This document shows positions 1 through 7,033 of a stretch of DNA of 13,491 nt, in pieces (the stretch's first letter is position 1; every line of letters begins with the position of its first letter). The DNA is from Gammaproteobacteria bacterium. Lineage in GTDB: Bacteria > Pseudomonadota > Gammaproteobacteria > JAABTG01. The position numbers and the translations under genes were made by a program. The stretch is taken from assembly GCA_030066245.1 (NCBI GenBank), contig JASJBY010000137.1, forward strand, positions 1 through 13,491, in the 5' to 3' direction. The notes below the pieces were generated by a model, which did no database searches, had not been told where the DNA came from, and saw nothing but the letters and a program-made list of their open reading frames with translations.

Positions 1-441
1 GCGGTCCTCAGCGTGGGAGACGGCGGACGTGAGGACAGCATACGCCTCGAGGCGCAGCGGTTTCGCGCGCTCCTGGCACTGGCCCAGGAGCGGGCAGTTC
101 TGGAGGCGCGGGAGTTCAGCGTCTCGTTCACCGGCGATGGCTACGGCTTCCTGGTGCTGGAAGAGAACGAATGGCAGGCCATCAGCGATGACGATCTGTT
201 CCGGCAACGAACGCTGCCGGAAGGTATCGTGTTCGACCTGACAGCCAACGAGCTGCCGGTGGCGCTGGTGCCCGGGGAGGATGATGAGGAAGGGCCGGTA
301 CCCCACTTGCTGGTGCTGTCCAGCGGCGAGCTGACACCCTTCGAGCTGAGGCTGTACGCGCGGGAGAGTCCCATCGCCTATCGGATCGAGGGCGACGTAC
401 AAGGTCGGATCAGCGTCGGGCGGGACGAAGATGCGCTCTAG
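1..441 (+). CDS. gspH: Type II secretion minor pseudopilin GspH (5' end missing)
   Basis: The reading frame is open from base 1, so the true start lies upstream; a GTG at 13 is internal. The first visible residues, AVLSVGDGGRED, match the end of a pseudopilin N-terminal helix running into the usual charged stretch. The next segment (RFRALLALAQERAVLEAREF) is typical of GspH, where a long helix is followed by a beta-rich globular domain. The prepilin peptidase site is not in the window. GspH is a minor pseudopilin at or near the tip of the periplasmic pseudopilus of the type II secretion system. The acidic run near visible residues 87-93 (GEDDEEG) is probably a surface loop. The stop overlaps the start of gspI by 11 bases, which supports translational coupling. 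The family call rests on the sequence pattern and on the gspI-N genes that follow. Confidence 0.88.
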   Translation, partial: AVLSVGDGGREDSIRLEAQRFRALLALAQERAVLEAREFSVSFTGDGYGFLVLEENEWQAISDDDLFRQRTLPEGIVFDLTANELPVALVPGEDDEEGPVPHLLVLSSGELTPFELRLYARESPIAYRIEGDVQGRISVGRDEDAL

Positions 442-838
442 GCACGGCGGCGCTCCCCGGTTTCACTCCAGCCATCACGGCTTCACGCTGGTGGAAGTAC
501 TGGTTGCCCTGTCTATCATCGCCATCGCCCTGGCCGCCGTGCTCAAAGGTGCCAGCGAGGGTGCAAGCAATGCCAGATACCTCCGGGACAAGACCTTTGC
601 CCACTGGGTGGCCATGAACCTTATCACGGAGACACAGGTACGGGGCGAGTGGCCGTCACCCGGCCGGAAAGAGGGCAAGGCCGCCATGGGCAGTCGAGAC
701 TGGCACTGGCGGCAGGTCATATCGGATACGCCCGATTCGAATGTTCGACGCCTTGAAGTCGAGGTTCGTTACGTCGAGGAGGACGAGGAGCCGGTGATTA
801 CTCGGATTGCCTTCATCCCCCGTCCGCTGAGCTCGTGA
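431..838 (+). CDS. gspI: Type II secretion minor pseudopilin GspI
   Basis: This 135-residue protein has a 17-residue basic leader ending in HHG, followed by FTLVEVLVAL. That is a classic prepilin peptidase (GspO) site: cleavage after Gly17, Phe as the new N-terminus, and the conserved Glu at +5 (Glu22). A hydrophobic helix runs to about residue 42, followed by a small globular domain. GspI is known to form the pseudopilus tip core with GspJ and GspK, and its length suits the family. The ATG at 431 overlaps the end of gspH by 11 bases, and the stop overlaps the GTG start of gspJ (GTGA), so translation is probably coupled. Nothing suggests damage. The assignment is firm from the motif and gene order. 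Confidence 0.93.
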   Translation: MRSRHGGAPRFHSSHHGFTLVEVLVALSIIAIALAAVLKGASEGASNARYLRDKTFAHWVAMNLITETQVRGEWPSPGRKEGKAAMGSRDWHWRQVISDTPDSNVRRLEVEVRYVEEDEEPVITRIAFIPRPLSS

Positions 839-1491
839 AACGCGTCGCGCCAGGACACATTCCCGGGGCAGGCTCCAGCACCCGCGTGACGGCCGGGAAC
901 CGCGCGCTGGAGCACGGCTTTACCCTGCTTGAATTGCTCATGGCGCTGCTCGTGTTTGCCATCATGTCGGTGCTGGCTTACGGAGGATTGCGCAGCGTCC
1001 TGGACGCGAGCGCCAGCGCCGGGGCGCACGTGGACCGGCTGACGGGTCTGCAGCGGACGTTCACGGTACTGTCGCGCGATATCGAGCAGCTAGCCGATCG
1101 GGGGATCCGCGATGAATATGGCGACCGACAGCCGCCATTGCGCGTGGGCGAAAACGAACTGCTGCTGGAGCTGACGCGCGCAGGCTGGCGCAATCCGGCG
1201 GGGCAAACACGGAGCACGCTGCAGCGGGTCGGTTACCGCCTGGAGGAAGGTACTCTGTACAGGCTGTATTGGTCGGAGCTGGATCGTGCCCTGGAGAGCA
1301 AGGCCAACGAAGCGCAGCTTCTGGACGGCGTGAATGAAGTGACGCTGCGTTTTCTGGATCAGGCACTGGCGTGGCACGCGGAATGGCCGCCCCTTGGAAG
1401 CGACGGCGCGCGGCTGACCGCCGTCGAGGTGGTACTGGAGCTGGAGGACTGGGGAGAGCTGCGCCGGGTGTTTCAGGTGGTTGGTGAATAG
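835..1491 (+). CDS. gspJ: Type II secretion minor pseudopilin GspJ
   Basis: This 218-residue protein is read from a GTG that overlaps the gspI stop. Its leader is unusually long (28 residues, ending EHG) before FTLLELLMAL, which contains the prepilin peptidase site and Glu at +5 (Glu33). The transmembrane/pilus helix continues as LVFAIMSVLAYGGL. The segment RDIEQLADRGIRDEYG followed by beta-rich sequence is typical of GspJ, where it follows the N-terminal helix. GspJ assembles with GspI and GspK at the pseudopilus tip. A later in-frame GTG at 886 would give a shorter, more usual leader, so the start is not certain. The end overlaps the possible TTG and GTG starts of gspK. Confidence 0.92.
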   Translation: MKRVAPGHIPGAGSSTRVTAGNRALEHGFTLLELLMALLVFAIMSVLAYGGLRSVLDASASAGAHVDRLTGLQRTFTVLSRDIEQLADRGIRDEYGDRQPPLRVGENELLLELTRAGWRNPAGQTRSTLQRVGYRLEEGTLYRLYWSELDRALESKANEAQLLDGVNEVTLRFLDQALAWHAEWPPLGSDGARLTAVEVVLELEDWGELRRVFQVVGE

Positions 1492-1495
1492 GACC

Positions 1496-2431
1496 ATGCG
1501 CACGGCGCGGCGGACATCGCAGCGAGGAGTGGCGCTGGTCACCGCCCTGATGGTGGTCTCCGTGGCAACCGTGGCCGCCGTAGCGCTCGCGACCCGACTG
1601 CAGATCGACATCAACAGAACCAGCAATCTCCTGGATGCGGACCAGGCCACGCTCTATGCGCTCGGCGCGGAGGGCTGGGCCCTGCACGTTCTCGCCCAGG
1701 ACCGCTCCGAGGGTAATGTGGACAGCCTTGGCGAGCAGTGGGCAACCCTGCTGCCGCCATTCGCCGTAGAGGGCGGAACGGTGAGCGCATGGGTCGAAGA
1801 TCTGCAGGGCCGGTTTAATCTGAACAGTCTTGTTGCCGATGGATCGGTCAACAAGCCTGCCGTAGAGCGTATGCGTTGGCTGCTGGAATCCCTGGAACTG
1901 GACACCGGACTCGCCGATAGCGTGGTGGACTGGATAGATGCCGATCTGGACGTCTACCTGCCCGACGGTGCAGAGGACGACGAGTACTTGAATTACGAGC
2001 GGCCGTATCGGCCGGGGAATGGGCTCATGTGGAGTCCCAGCGAATTGCGTCTGGTCAAGGGGATGTCCCGCGAAGGGTTTGAGAAGCTCATTCCACTCGT
2101 GACAACCCTGCCCATCGCCACTCCGGTTAATGTCAACACCGCGCCCGCGCGCGTGCTTATGACCGTGGCCGAGGGCATGACCGAATCCGATGCCGAGAGC
2201 ATTGTTTCCGACCGGGGCGATGACGGCTACAAGAGCGTGGACAGCTTTCTGGAGCACCCCGCGCTCAAGGGTCTGAAGGTTGACCAGCAGGCGGTCGCCG
2301 TGTCCAGCGAGTGGTTTGCAGTGCACGCTGAGGCTGACATCGGGCGGGGCAGGGCGCGGATCTACAGCATTGTCCACCGGGCCTCGGGTGGCCAGACCAA
2401 GGTCGTGCTTCGCAGTCGGGGCGGGCGCTGA
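1496..2431 (+). CDS. gspK: Type II secretion minor pseudopilin GspK
   Basis: This 311-residue protein starts MRTARRTSQRG, then VALVTALMVVSV. Cleavage is expected after Gly11, and Thr rather than Glu sits at +5. The missing Glu at +5 is the known hallmark of GspK, the largest minor pseudopilin, which caps the tip. Further GspK signatures are FNLNSL, the VDWIDADLD stretch with a nearby acidic GAEDDEYLNYERPYRPGN loop (a calcium-site region in known GspK structures), and PVNVNTAP leading into a helix-hairpin-helix-like segment. I chose ATG 1496 because it gives the short leader usual for the family. In-frame TTG 1481 and GTG 1484 overlap gspJ and are alternatives; the AGGA just before ATG 1496 is too close to act as a good ribosome site. 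Confidence 0.92.
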   Translation: MRTARRTSQRGVALVTALMVVSVATVAAVALATRLQIDINRTSNLLDADQATLYALGAEGWALHVLAQDRSEGNVDSLGEQWATLLPPFAVEGGTVSAWVEDLQGRFNLNSLVADGSVNKPAVERMRWLLESLELDTGLADSVVDWIDADLDVYLPDGAEDDEYLNYERPYRPGNGLMWSPSELRLVKGMSREGFEKLIPLVTTLPIATPVNVNTAPARVLMTVAEGMTESDAESIVSDRGDDGYKSVDSFLEHPALKGLKVDQQAVAVSSEWFAVHAEADIGRGRARIYSIVHRASGGQTKVVLRSRGGR

Positions 2432-2433
2432 GC

Positions 2434-3675
2434 ATGAAGGCCGAACTGCTCATCCGTCTGGACACGGCGCAGACTGAACGCGTGGACTGGGTGCGCGTGG
2501 CGCCGGATACGGAGGGCGGCGTGCAAACGGGACAGGATGCGCTGGCAGACTTGAGCGAGCGTGCGCAGGGAGCCCGGGTTTCGGTGCTGGTGCCGAGCGC
2601 CGAGGTTCTGCTGACGCGGGTGACGCTGCCGGTCAAGAACCGACAGCGACTCCTCAAGGCCATCCCCTATGCGCTGGAGGAGCAGCTGGCCGAGGATGTG
2701 GAGACCTTGCACTTTGCCCTCGGGCGTCGTGAGGATGACTGCGCCATAGGCGTCGCGGTTGTCGCCCGGGCGCAGATGGATGCGTGGATGGAAGCGCTCG
2801 GGGATGCGGGCATTTCGCCGGATTTTTGCGTTCCGGAAGTGCTCGCCGTTCCATGGACGCCGGCTACCTGGTCCGTGCTGCCTATTGCGGCGCATTGGCT
2901 GGTGCGCACCGGCCAGCAGGATGGCTTTGCGGTGGAAGCGGAGAACGCCCCCGCCTGGCTGGCCACGGCATTGGAAGAAGTGGCGGAAGCGGAGGCGGAG
3001 GCGGAGGCAAGCCCAGCTCCGACTGGCATTCACGTCTACGCCGGTGCAGACGCGCTCAGCGGACTGGAACAGCTGGGTCCAGAGCTGTTGCGTCATGATG
3101 AGGAGCGCGCGCCCATGGTTTGGCTGTCGCTCGGCATGGGCAACCGGGTGCCCATCAATCTGCTGCAGGGACCCTACGGGAGACAGGAGCAGCTGAGTTG
3201 GTACCTTCGCCCTTGGCGGCCCGTGGCCGCTCTGCTTGCCGCTTGGGCCGTGTTGCAGGGAGGGGGTGTGGTCATGGAAGGGAAACGTATGGAGCAGGAG
3301 CGCCATGCCCTGGGCGTGCAAATAGAGGACGTGTTCCGAAGCGCTTTTCCGGATGTAAAGCGGGTGGTTAATGCCCGAGTTCAGATGGAACGGAAGCTTA
3401 AAGATCTGCGCAAGAGTCGAGGTAGTCTTCAGGAAGACTTCCTGCGCTTGCTGGTTGGTGGCACGGCGGCGCTGCGCCAGGTCGGCAGCGTCGAGGTTAA
3501 GCGTATGCGCTATCAGAACGGTCGCCTGGATTTGGATTTGGTGCTGCAGGACATGAGCGGCCTGGATCCCCTGAGACAGGCTCTGCAAAGTCAGGGAAGC
3601 CTCAATGCGAGCATCGTCTCGGCGGCGTCCCGCGAGGGAGTCGTGGAAGGCAAGATCCGTATCACGGGCAAGTAG
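2434..3675 (+). CDS. gspL: Type II secretion inner-membrane platform protein GspL
   Basis: This 413-residue protein begins two bases after the gspK stop. Residues 1-250 form the cytoplasmic actin-like domain, including VLVPSAEVLLTRVTLP and KAIPYALEEQLAEDVE, a well-conserved GspL block. One transmembrane helix follows at about 260-281 (PVAALLAAWAVLQGGGVV). After it come a charged, coiled-coil-like region and a ferredoxin-like periplasmic domain ending in REGVVEGKIRI. GspL links the ATPase GspE to the platform and binds GspM. Residues 181-192 are a low-complexity Ala/Glu run encoded by GCGGAG-like repeats, near the middle of the cytoplasmic domain. The length is close to that of typical GspL proteins, and no key part seems missing. 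Confidence 0.95.
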   Translation: MKAELLIRLDTAQTERVDWVRVAPDTEGGVQTGQDALADLSERAQGARVSVLVPSAEVLLTRVTLPVKNRQRLLKAIPYALEEQLAEDVETLHFALGRREDDCAIGVAVVARAQMDAWMEALGDAGISPDFCVPEVLAVPWTPATWSVLPIAAHWLVRTGQQDGFAVEAENAPAWLATALEEVAEAEAEAEASPAPTGIHVYAGADALSGLEQLGPELLRHDEERAPMVWLSLGMGNRVPINLLQGPYGRQEQLSWYLRPWRPVAALLAAWAVLQGGGVVMEGKRMEQERHALGVQIEDVFRSAFPDVKRVVNARVQMERKLKDLRKSRGSLQEDFLRLLVGGTAALRQVGSVEVKRMRYQNGRLDLDLVLQDMSGLDPLRQALQSQGSLNASIVSAASREGVVEGKIRITGK

Positions 3676-3677
3676 CC

Positions 3678-4172
3678 ATGAGAGATTGGTTCAACAGTCT
3701 GGAAACCCGGGACCGCCGGGCCGTGCTGGCAGCGGTTGCCGCGGTCGCCCTGGCGGCCTTCTACTTCCTGTTCTGGGAACCTCAGATGGCCTCCCGGCAG
3801 ACGCTCGAACAGGACATAGAGCAGCAACGCGAGACGCTTGCCTGGATGCGTGGTGCGGCCGCCGAGGCGAGTGCGCTGGCGGCCGGCGAGGGCCAGGTCG
3901 GCGCCCCCCGTGCAGGCAAATCGTTGCTCGGTCTGGTGGACCGTACCGCGCGTGCCGCGACTCTCTCGCCGGCAATCACGCGCATGGAACCGCAGGGAAC
4001 CGAGCGGGTGCGCATCTGGTTGAAGGACGCGGACTTCGACAGGGTCGTTGCCTGGCTCGGTCAGCTGCGCCGACAGCACGGTATGCAGGTGAGTAATCTC
4101 GATCTGGAGCGGGGCAAGGCGCCGGGGATGGTGGGTGGACGCCTGGCGCTGGGTTACCGGACGGGGCGATGA
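3678..4172 (+). CDS. gspM: Type II secretion platform protein GspM
   Basis: This is a 164-residue bitopic inner-membrane protein. It starts MRDWFNSLETRDRRAV, the usual short cytoplasmic tail of GspM, followed by one transmembrane helix at about residues 15-33 (AVLAAVAAVALAAFYFLFW) and then WEP. A periplasmic coiled-coil stretch follows (TLEQDIEQQRETLAWMRG), then a small ferredoxin-like domain with the family-like WLKDADFDRVVAWLGQL segment. GspM pairs with GspL and stabilises it in the assembly platform. The gene begins two bases after gspL, and its stop overlaps the gspN start (ATGA), so it sits firmly inside the operon. The length and layout match the family. Confidence 0.93.
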   Translation: MRDWFNSLETRDRRAVLAAVAAVALAAFYFLFWEPQMASRQTLEQDIEQQRETLAWMRGAAAEASALAAGEGQVGAPRAGKSLLGLVDRTARAATLSPAITRMEPQGTERVRIWLKDADFDRVVAWLGQLRRQHGMQVSNLDLERGKAPGMVGGRLALGYRTGR

Positions 4173-4915
4173 GCTGGAAGCTCATGCTTTTCCTGTTGGG
4201 GGGGTTTTACCTGTTCTTCCTCGTTCTGGCGTTGCCGGCGGAACATGTCATCGGCCTCTGGGAGGCGCCGCCGGGACAACTGGCATACCAGCGCCCGCAG
4301 GGCACTTGGCTGGCCGGGGAGTCGAGCGGTGTTTGGGTCGGTACGTTCTCTCTGGGCAGGGTGCGCTGGCGTCTGCAGCCCGCATCGTTGTTTTTGGGCT
4401 GCGTGGAATACCAGCTGAAGTTCGAGAGCTCGTCCGCGCGCAGAGCCAGCGGCCGCATCGGCAGATGCATAGGCTCACGGGTTTTCCTGGCCGACTTCGA
4501 GGCCGTTATACCTGCCCGGGACCTGGGGATGCTGGCAAGCAACGGGCTGCTGGCCGTGGCGGGACAGGTGGAAGCCGATGTCGCCTCATTGCGACAGGGT
4601 GGAGACGCGTTCAGAGAGGCCGAGGGTGCTGTCAGTTGGAAGGCCGCTGCTTTGGAAGCGCCGAATCGCCTGCGCCTTGGCTCGATCAGGATGGACCTGG
4701 GCATTCAGGACGGGGCGCTGGCGGGGCGTTTAAGCAATCAAGGCGGCGAGCTCGCGCTAGCGGGCAGCGTCATATCTCTGGATCCGGCTGGTCGTTACGT
4801 GCTTGATCTGCGTCTGGGTTCACCCAACGGCGGGCCGCCGCCATCCTGGGTCACCTCTGTTGCTCGGCGCCAGCAGGATGGGACATATGCGCTGCGTCAC
4901 ACGGGGCAGCTGTAG
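4169..4915 (+). CDS. gspN: Type II secretion accessory protein GspN
   Basis: This 248-residue protein has an N-terminal membrane anchor at about residues 4-23 (KLMLFLLGGFYLFFLVLALP) and a beta-rich remainder. The segment ALPAEHVIGLW followed by QGTWLAGESSGVWVG resembles GspN, where the early part after the anchor carries a P(A)xxV motif and a 'GTxW.G' stretch. GspN occurs only in some type II systems and its exact role is poorly known. It is thought to be an inner-membrane-anchored periplasmic protein. It is the last gene of the run; its ATG overlaps the gspM stop by four bases. The next gene lies 37 bases on, in the opposite direction, so gspN ends the operon. The intervening CCGG/GCCCCGGGGC repeat lacks a T-tract, so no clear terminator is seen. 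Confidence 0.87.
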   Translation: MSWKLMLFLLGGFYLFFLVLALPAEHVIGLWEAPPGQLAYQRPQGTWLAGESSGVWVGTFSLGRVRWRLQPASLFLGCVEYQLKFESSSARRASGRIGRCIGSRVFLADFEAVIPARDLGMLASNGLLAVAGQVEADVASLRQGGDAFREAEGAVSWKAAALEAPNRLRLGSIRMDLGIQDGALAGRLSNQGGELALAGSVISLDPAGRYVLDLRLGSPNGGPPPSWVTSVARRQQDGTYALRHTGQL

Positions 4916-4952
4916 GGACCACCCCATGCCGGTTGCCCCGGGGCTCCGGTAA

Positions 4953-6491
4953 TCAGCCGAGCTCGATGTTGTAACGCTTGATCTTCTTGTGCAAGCCCTG
5001 GCGGGTGATGCCAAGCAGCCTGGAGGCGGTCACCTTGTTGCCGCGGCTTTCTTTTAAGGCTCGATGGATCAGTTCAACTTCCAGGTCGCGTACCCGATCC
5101 GGCATACGCAGCGTGGTGCCGGCGGTGGCGTCCGAACCGGGGTTATGGCTTCTCAGTTCACTGGAGCAAGTCTCCATGGACATGGGTTGGCCTTCCGGCG
5201 TCAGGGCGACCAGCCGCTCAACTTCACGCCTGAGCTGACGGACGTTGCCGGGCCACGGGTGCTGCTCCAGCAGGGTCATCACCTCGGGTGAAAAACCTGC
5301 GAGCTTCTTCTTGAATCGCCGGCTGATGTCGTCGTAGAAGCTTTGAGCCAGAGGCGCAATGTCCTCGCGTCTTTCGCGCAGTGGTGGGATGAAAATTTCA
5401 ACGGCGAACAGGCGGTAGAACAGATCTTCACGGAAATCCCCGTCTTTCACCGCCTGGCGTAGATCTCGATTGGTGGCGCTGATGATGCGCAGGTCATAGC
5501 TGTGTACCTTGTTGCTGCCCAGCCTACAGCCCTCGCCCTCTTGTATCGCGCGTAGGAACTTGGGCTGGATTGACATGGGCATATCAGCAACTTCATCCAG
5601 GAACAATATGCCGTTGTCGGCCTCCTCGAAGCGTCCTGCGCGACTGCCTGACGCCCCGGTGAAAGCGCCTTTCTCGTAGCCGAAGAATTCGCTTTCCATG
5701 AGGTTTTCGGGAATGGACGCACAGTTCACGGCGACGAAGGGTTTGTCTCGCCTCGTACTGTTCTCGTGGATCATGCGTGCAATGACTTCTTTGCCGGTGC
5801 CGTTCTCGCCGTGGATGAAGACGTTCACCGGTGTGGCACTTACCATCCGGACCATGTCCAGCACGCTACGCATGGCCTGGCTTTCGGCAGTGAACGGCAC
5901 GTCACCCAGGTAGGCCGAGCGAAACTCGGCGACTTCCTGGTTGAGCCGGGTGGTGATCTGCAGGATTTCCTGGTTGACGATGACATTCTCAATCGCCATG
6001 GCCAGCAGGTCGGCGACTTCCTGGACCAGCCTTGCGTCCTGCTCGGAGAATGGGGTGTCGTCGTTGCGGTTGAGTACCTGTACGGCGCCCGTCACGCCGT
6101 GTCCCGTCAGGCTACGGATCGGCGCGCACACCAGATTTCGAGTCTGAAATCCGGTCTGCGATTCCACTTCCCGGTGAAAACCAGGGCGCCGATGCAGGTC
6201 GTTTTCGATGATGCACTGACCGGAGGACACCGCCTGGCCGACGATGCTGTCCTCTTTCGGCGCCTCGATCTCTCGTTCTTGGATGTCAGTTCCAATCTTC
6301 GACCAGATGCGGTCGGTGCGCGCGTCGACGATGAAGATCGTGCAGCGCTCTGCATTCATCAGCTGCGGCAGGATGTCCACGTAGAACCCGAACAGAGAGT
6401 CGTAGTTGTCTACGGTCCATGCCCGGTTCACGGCATCCAGTCGTGCTTGCAGCCCAGTCAGGCGTTGTCGGACCTCGGTGGAGGCTGTCAT
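4953..6491 (-). CDS. Sigma54-dependent activator with GAF, AAA+ and Fis-type HTH domains
   Basis: This is a 512-residue enhancer-binding protein. A GAF sensor domain spans about residues 30-170. The AAA+ domain at about 195-430 carries Walker A GENGTGKE (228-235, with Asn where Ser is usual), the intact sigma54-contacting loop GAFTGA (275-280), Walker B ILFLDE (295-300), sensor I SATNRDL, the FREDLFYRL arginine-finger region and sensor II WPGNVRQL. A Fis-like helix-turn-helix closes the protein (NKVTASRLLGITRQGLHKKI, 485-504). The GAF end, NR at 141-142 with F148 and D152, partly matches the NKFDE signature of cyclic-nucleotide-binding GAF domains, but the final Glu is Ala153. There is no receiver domain, so control is by ligand or protein contact rather than phosphorylation. 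The architecture resembles NorR, but the nearby DNA lacks NorR's usual target genes. It is convergent with gspN and divergent from a small gene with a -24/-12 promoter, its likely target. Confidence 0.93.
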   Translation of the reverse strand: MTASTEVRQRLTGLQARLDAVNRAWTVDNYDSLFGFYVDILPQLMNAERCTIFIVDARTDRIWSKIGTDIQEREIEAPKEDSIVGQAVSSGQCIIENDLHRRPGFHREVESQTGFQTRNLVCAPIRSLTGHGVTGAVQVLNRNDDTPFSEQDARLVQEVADLLAMAIENVIVNQEILQITTRLNQEVAEFRSAYLGDVPFTAESQAMRSVLDMVRMVSATPVNVFIHGENGTGKEVIARMIHENSTRRDKPFVAVNCASIPENLMESEFFGYEKGAFTGASGSRAGRFEEADNGILFLDEVADMPMSIQPKFLRAIQEGEGCRLGSNKVHSYDLRIISATNRDLRQAVKDGDFREDLFYRLFAVEIFIPPLRERREDIAPLAQSFYDDISRRFKKKLAGFSPEVMTLLEQHPWPGNVRQLRREVERLVALTPEGQPMSMETCSSELRSHNPGSDATAGTTLRMPDRVRDLEVELIHRALKESRGNKVTASRLLGITRQGLHKKIKRYNIELG

Positions 6492-6504
6492 GGAGCTTGC
6501 GTGT

Positions 6505-6531
6505 GTAAACCTTCGTTGCCTTATCGTAAAC
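6505..6531. promoter_or_regulatory. Two GTTTAC boxes 21 bases apart in the activator promoter
   Basis: GTAAAC occurs at 6505-6510 and 6526-6531 (GTTTAC on the minus strand). The start-to-start distance of 21 bases puts both on the same face of the helix. One box overlaps the candidate -10 of the activator gene and the other lies in its leader. The same hexamer forms the inverted pair at 6855-6869. I infer an operator through which the activator represses or tunes its own gene; binding by this protein is not shown. Confidence 0.4.
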
Positions 6532-6552
6532 GCCGTTGACTGCTAAGGTCAA
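6523..6552 (-). promoter_or_regulatory. Probable sigma70 promoter of the sigma54 activator gene
   Basis: Read on the minus strand, TTGACC (6552-6547, five of six consensus bases) is followed after 18 bases by TACGAT (6528-6523, four of six). Transcription would begin near 6516, about 25 bases before the activator's ATG. The -10 element overlaps one of the GTTTAC boxes (6526-6531), which suits autoregulation. This is a motif match by eye and has not been tested. Confidence 0.5.
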
Positions 6553-6639
6553 AAGCGCCCCCGGTCCGGTTTTCGCGAACACGCTGAGGCTTCTTTCTTG
6601 CTCCTAGAAATGTCGACCGGATCACCCTGAACTTGAGCG

Positions 6640-6858
6640 GTGTGCACGGTGCAGTTTCGGAAAAAAACGCTTTATTTGGGCAGCTTGACGCGTACGGCGT
6701 GCCGATTTGCCGGTGCCTCCCGGTCCCAGCCTCCCGCTTCTCCGGGCTATGGCCAGGCCCGCGAGCTGGTCGTTCTGGCGCTGCTGTGCGGCGGCCTCTC
6801 AGGGCTCTTGATGGCGTCCATCGGCTCTCGGGAACCCGCGGCTTCGTTCGAACTGTAA
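6640..6858 (+). CDS. Possible small membrane protein (72 residues), doubtful
   Basis: This open frame from GTG 6640 has a basic, Pro/Ser-rich first half and one hydrophobic segment at about residues 45-62 (VVLALLCGGLSGLLMASI) followed by a polar tail. Codon third positions are GC-rich in the second half, as in real genes of the window. Against it, there is no good ribosome site before the GTG, the N-terminal half looks like random translation, and I recognise no family. Its stop codon lies inside the inverted GTTTAC repeat, so if real it ends exactly at the presumed enhancer site. A shorter product covering only the hydrophobic part is possible, from an alternative start I could not pin down. 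Confidence 0.22.
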   Translation: MCTVQFRKKTLYLGSLTRTACRFAGASRSQPPASPGYGQARELVVLALLCGGLSGLLMASIGSREPAASFEL

Positions 6859-6869
6859 ACGTAGTTTAC
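6855..6869. promoter_or_regulatory. Perfect inverted repeat GTAAAC-N3-GTTTAC, candidate enhancer site
   Basis: GTAAAC (6855-6860), a three-base centre GTA and GTTTAC (6864-6869) form a perfect dyad. It lies about 100 bases upstream of the -24/-12 promoter at 6970, inside the range where sigma54 activators bind their enhancers. It also shares its hexamer with the activator gene's own promoter. A role as binding site for the adjacent activator is inferred from position and shape. It does not fit the NorR site GT-N7-AC. Confidence 0.5.
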
Positions 6870-6938
6870 GATTCTGTGCATCGCTTGGCCGCCCGCGGAC
6901 ATGGCTGCCAATGGCCTTGCACCTACATTGCTAAATAA

Positions 6939-6951
6939 AAACAGTAACTTG
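6939..6951 (+). promoter_or_regulatory. IHF-like site between enhancer and promoter
   Basis: AAACAGTAACTTG matches the IHF consensus WATCARNNNNTTR except for the third base. It is preceded by an A/T-rich run (TAAATAAAA), the usual context of IHF sites, in otherwise GC-rich DNA. It lies between the inverted repeat and the -24/-12 promoter, where IHF is known to bend DNA so that a sigma54 activator can reach the polymerase. The match is one base short and was made by eye. Confidence 0.4.
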
Positions 6952-6969
6952 CTTTCCTTAACCGAAAGT

Positions 6970-6985
6970 TGGCACGGAGTTTGTT
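6970..6985 (+). promoter_or_regulatory. Sigma54 (-24/-12) promoter of the 53-residue small gene
   Basis: TGGCACG-GAGT-TTGTT matches the sigma54 consensus TGGCACG-N4-TTGCW at every base of the -24 element and with correct spacing. The one departure is T for C in the GC of the -12 element. Transcription would start near 6996, giving a leader of about 38 bases before the ATG at 7034. The GTTTAC hexamer recurs over the -12 region (6983-6988). The divergent neighbour encodes a sigma54 activator, which strengthens the call. Confidence 0.68.
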
Positions 6986-7033
6986 TACGTTCACACGTGA
7001 GAAAGACCGAAACGTCATTCCCTAGGCACAGGT

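Noticed and set aside
1061..2377. A 438-codon open frame on the minus strand opposite gspJ/gspK
   Set aside because: It is antisense to two clearly identified pseudopilin genes. The product is His/Arg/Pro-rich with no recognisable domain, as expected from GC-biased codon use on the other strand.
2362..3588. A 408-codon open frame on the minus strand opposite gspL
   Set aside because: It is antisense to gspL along almost its whole length, with low-complexity His/Gln/Arg composition and no family resemblance.
4916..4952. A terminator between gspN and the activator gene
   Set aside because: The GC palindrome there is short and has no T-run on either strand.
4953..6491. Naming the activator NorR
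   Set aside because: Domain order is similar, but the target genes for nitric oxide reduction are absent and the dyad (GT-N11-AC) does not fit the NorR site GT-N7-AC.
5766..6539. A 257-codon plus-strand frame over the activator gene
   Set aside because: It lies opposite the GAF/AAA+ coding sequence, whose motifs are intact; its product looks random.
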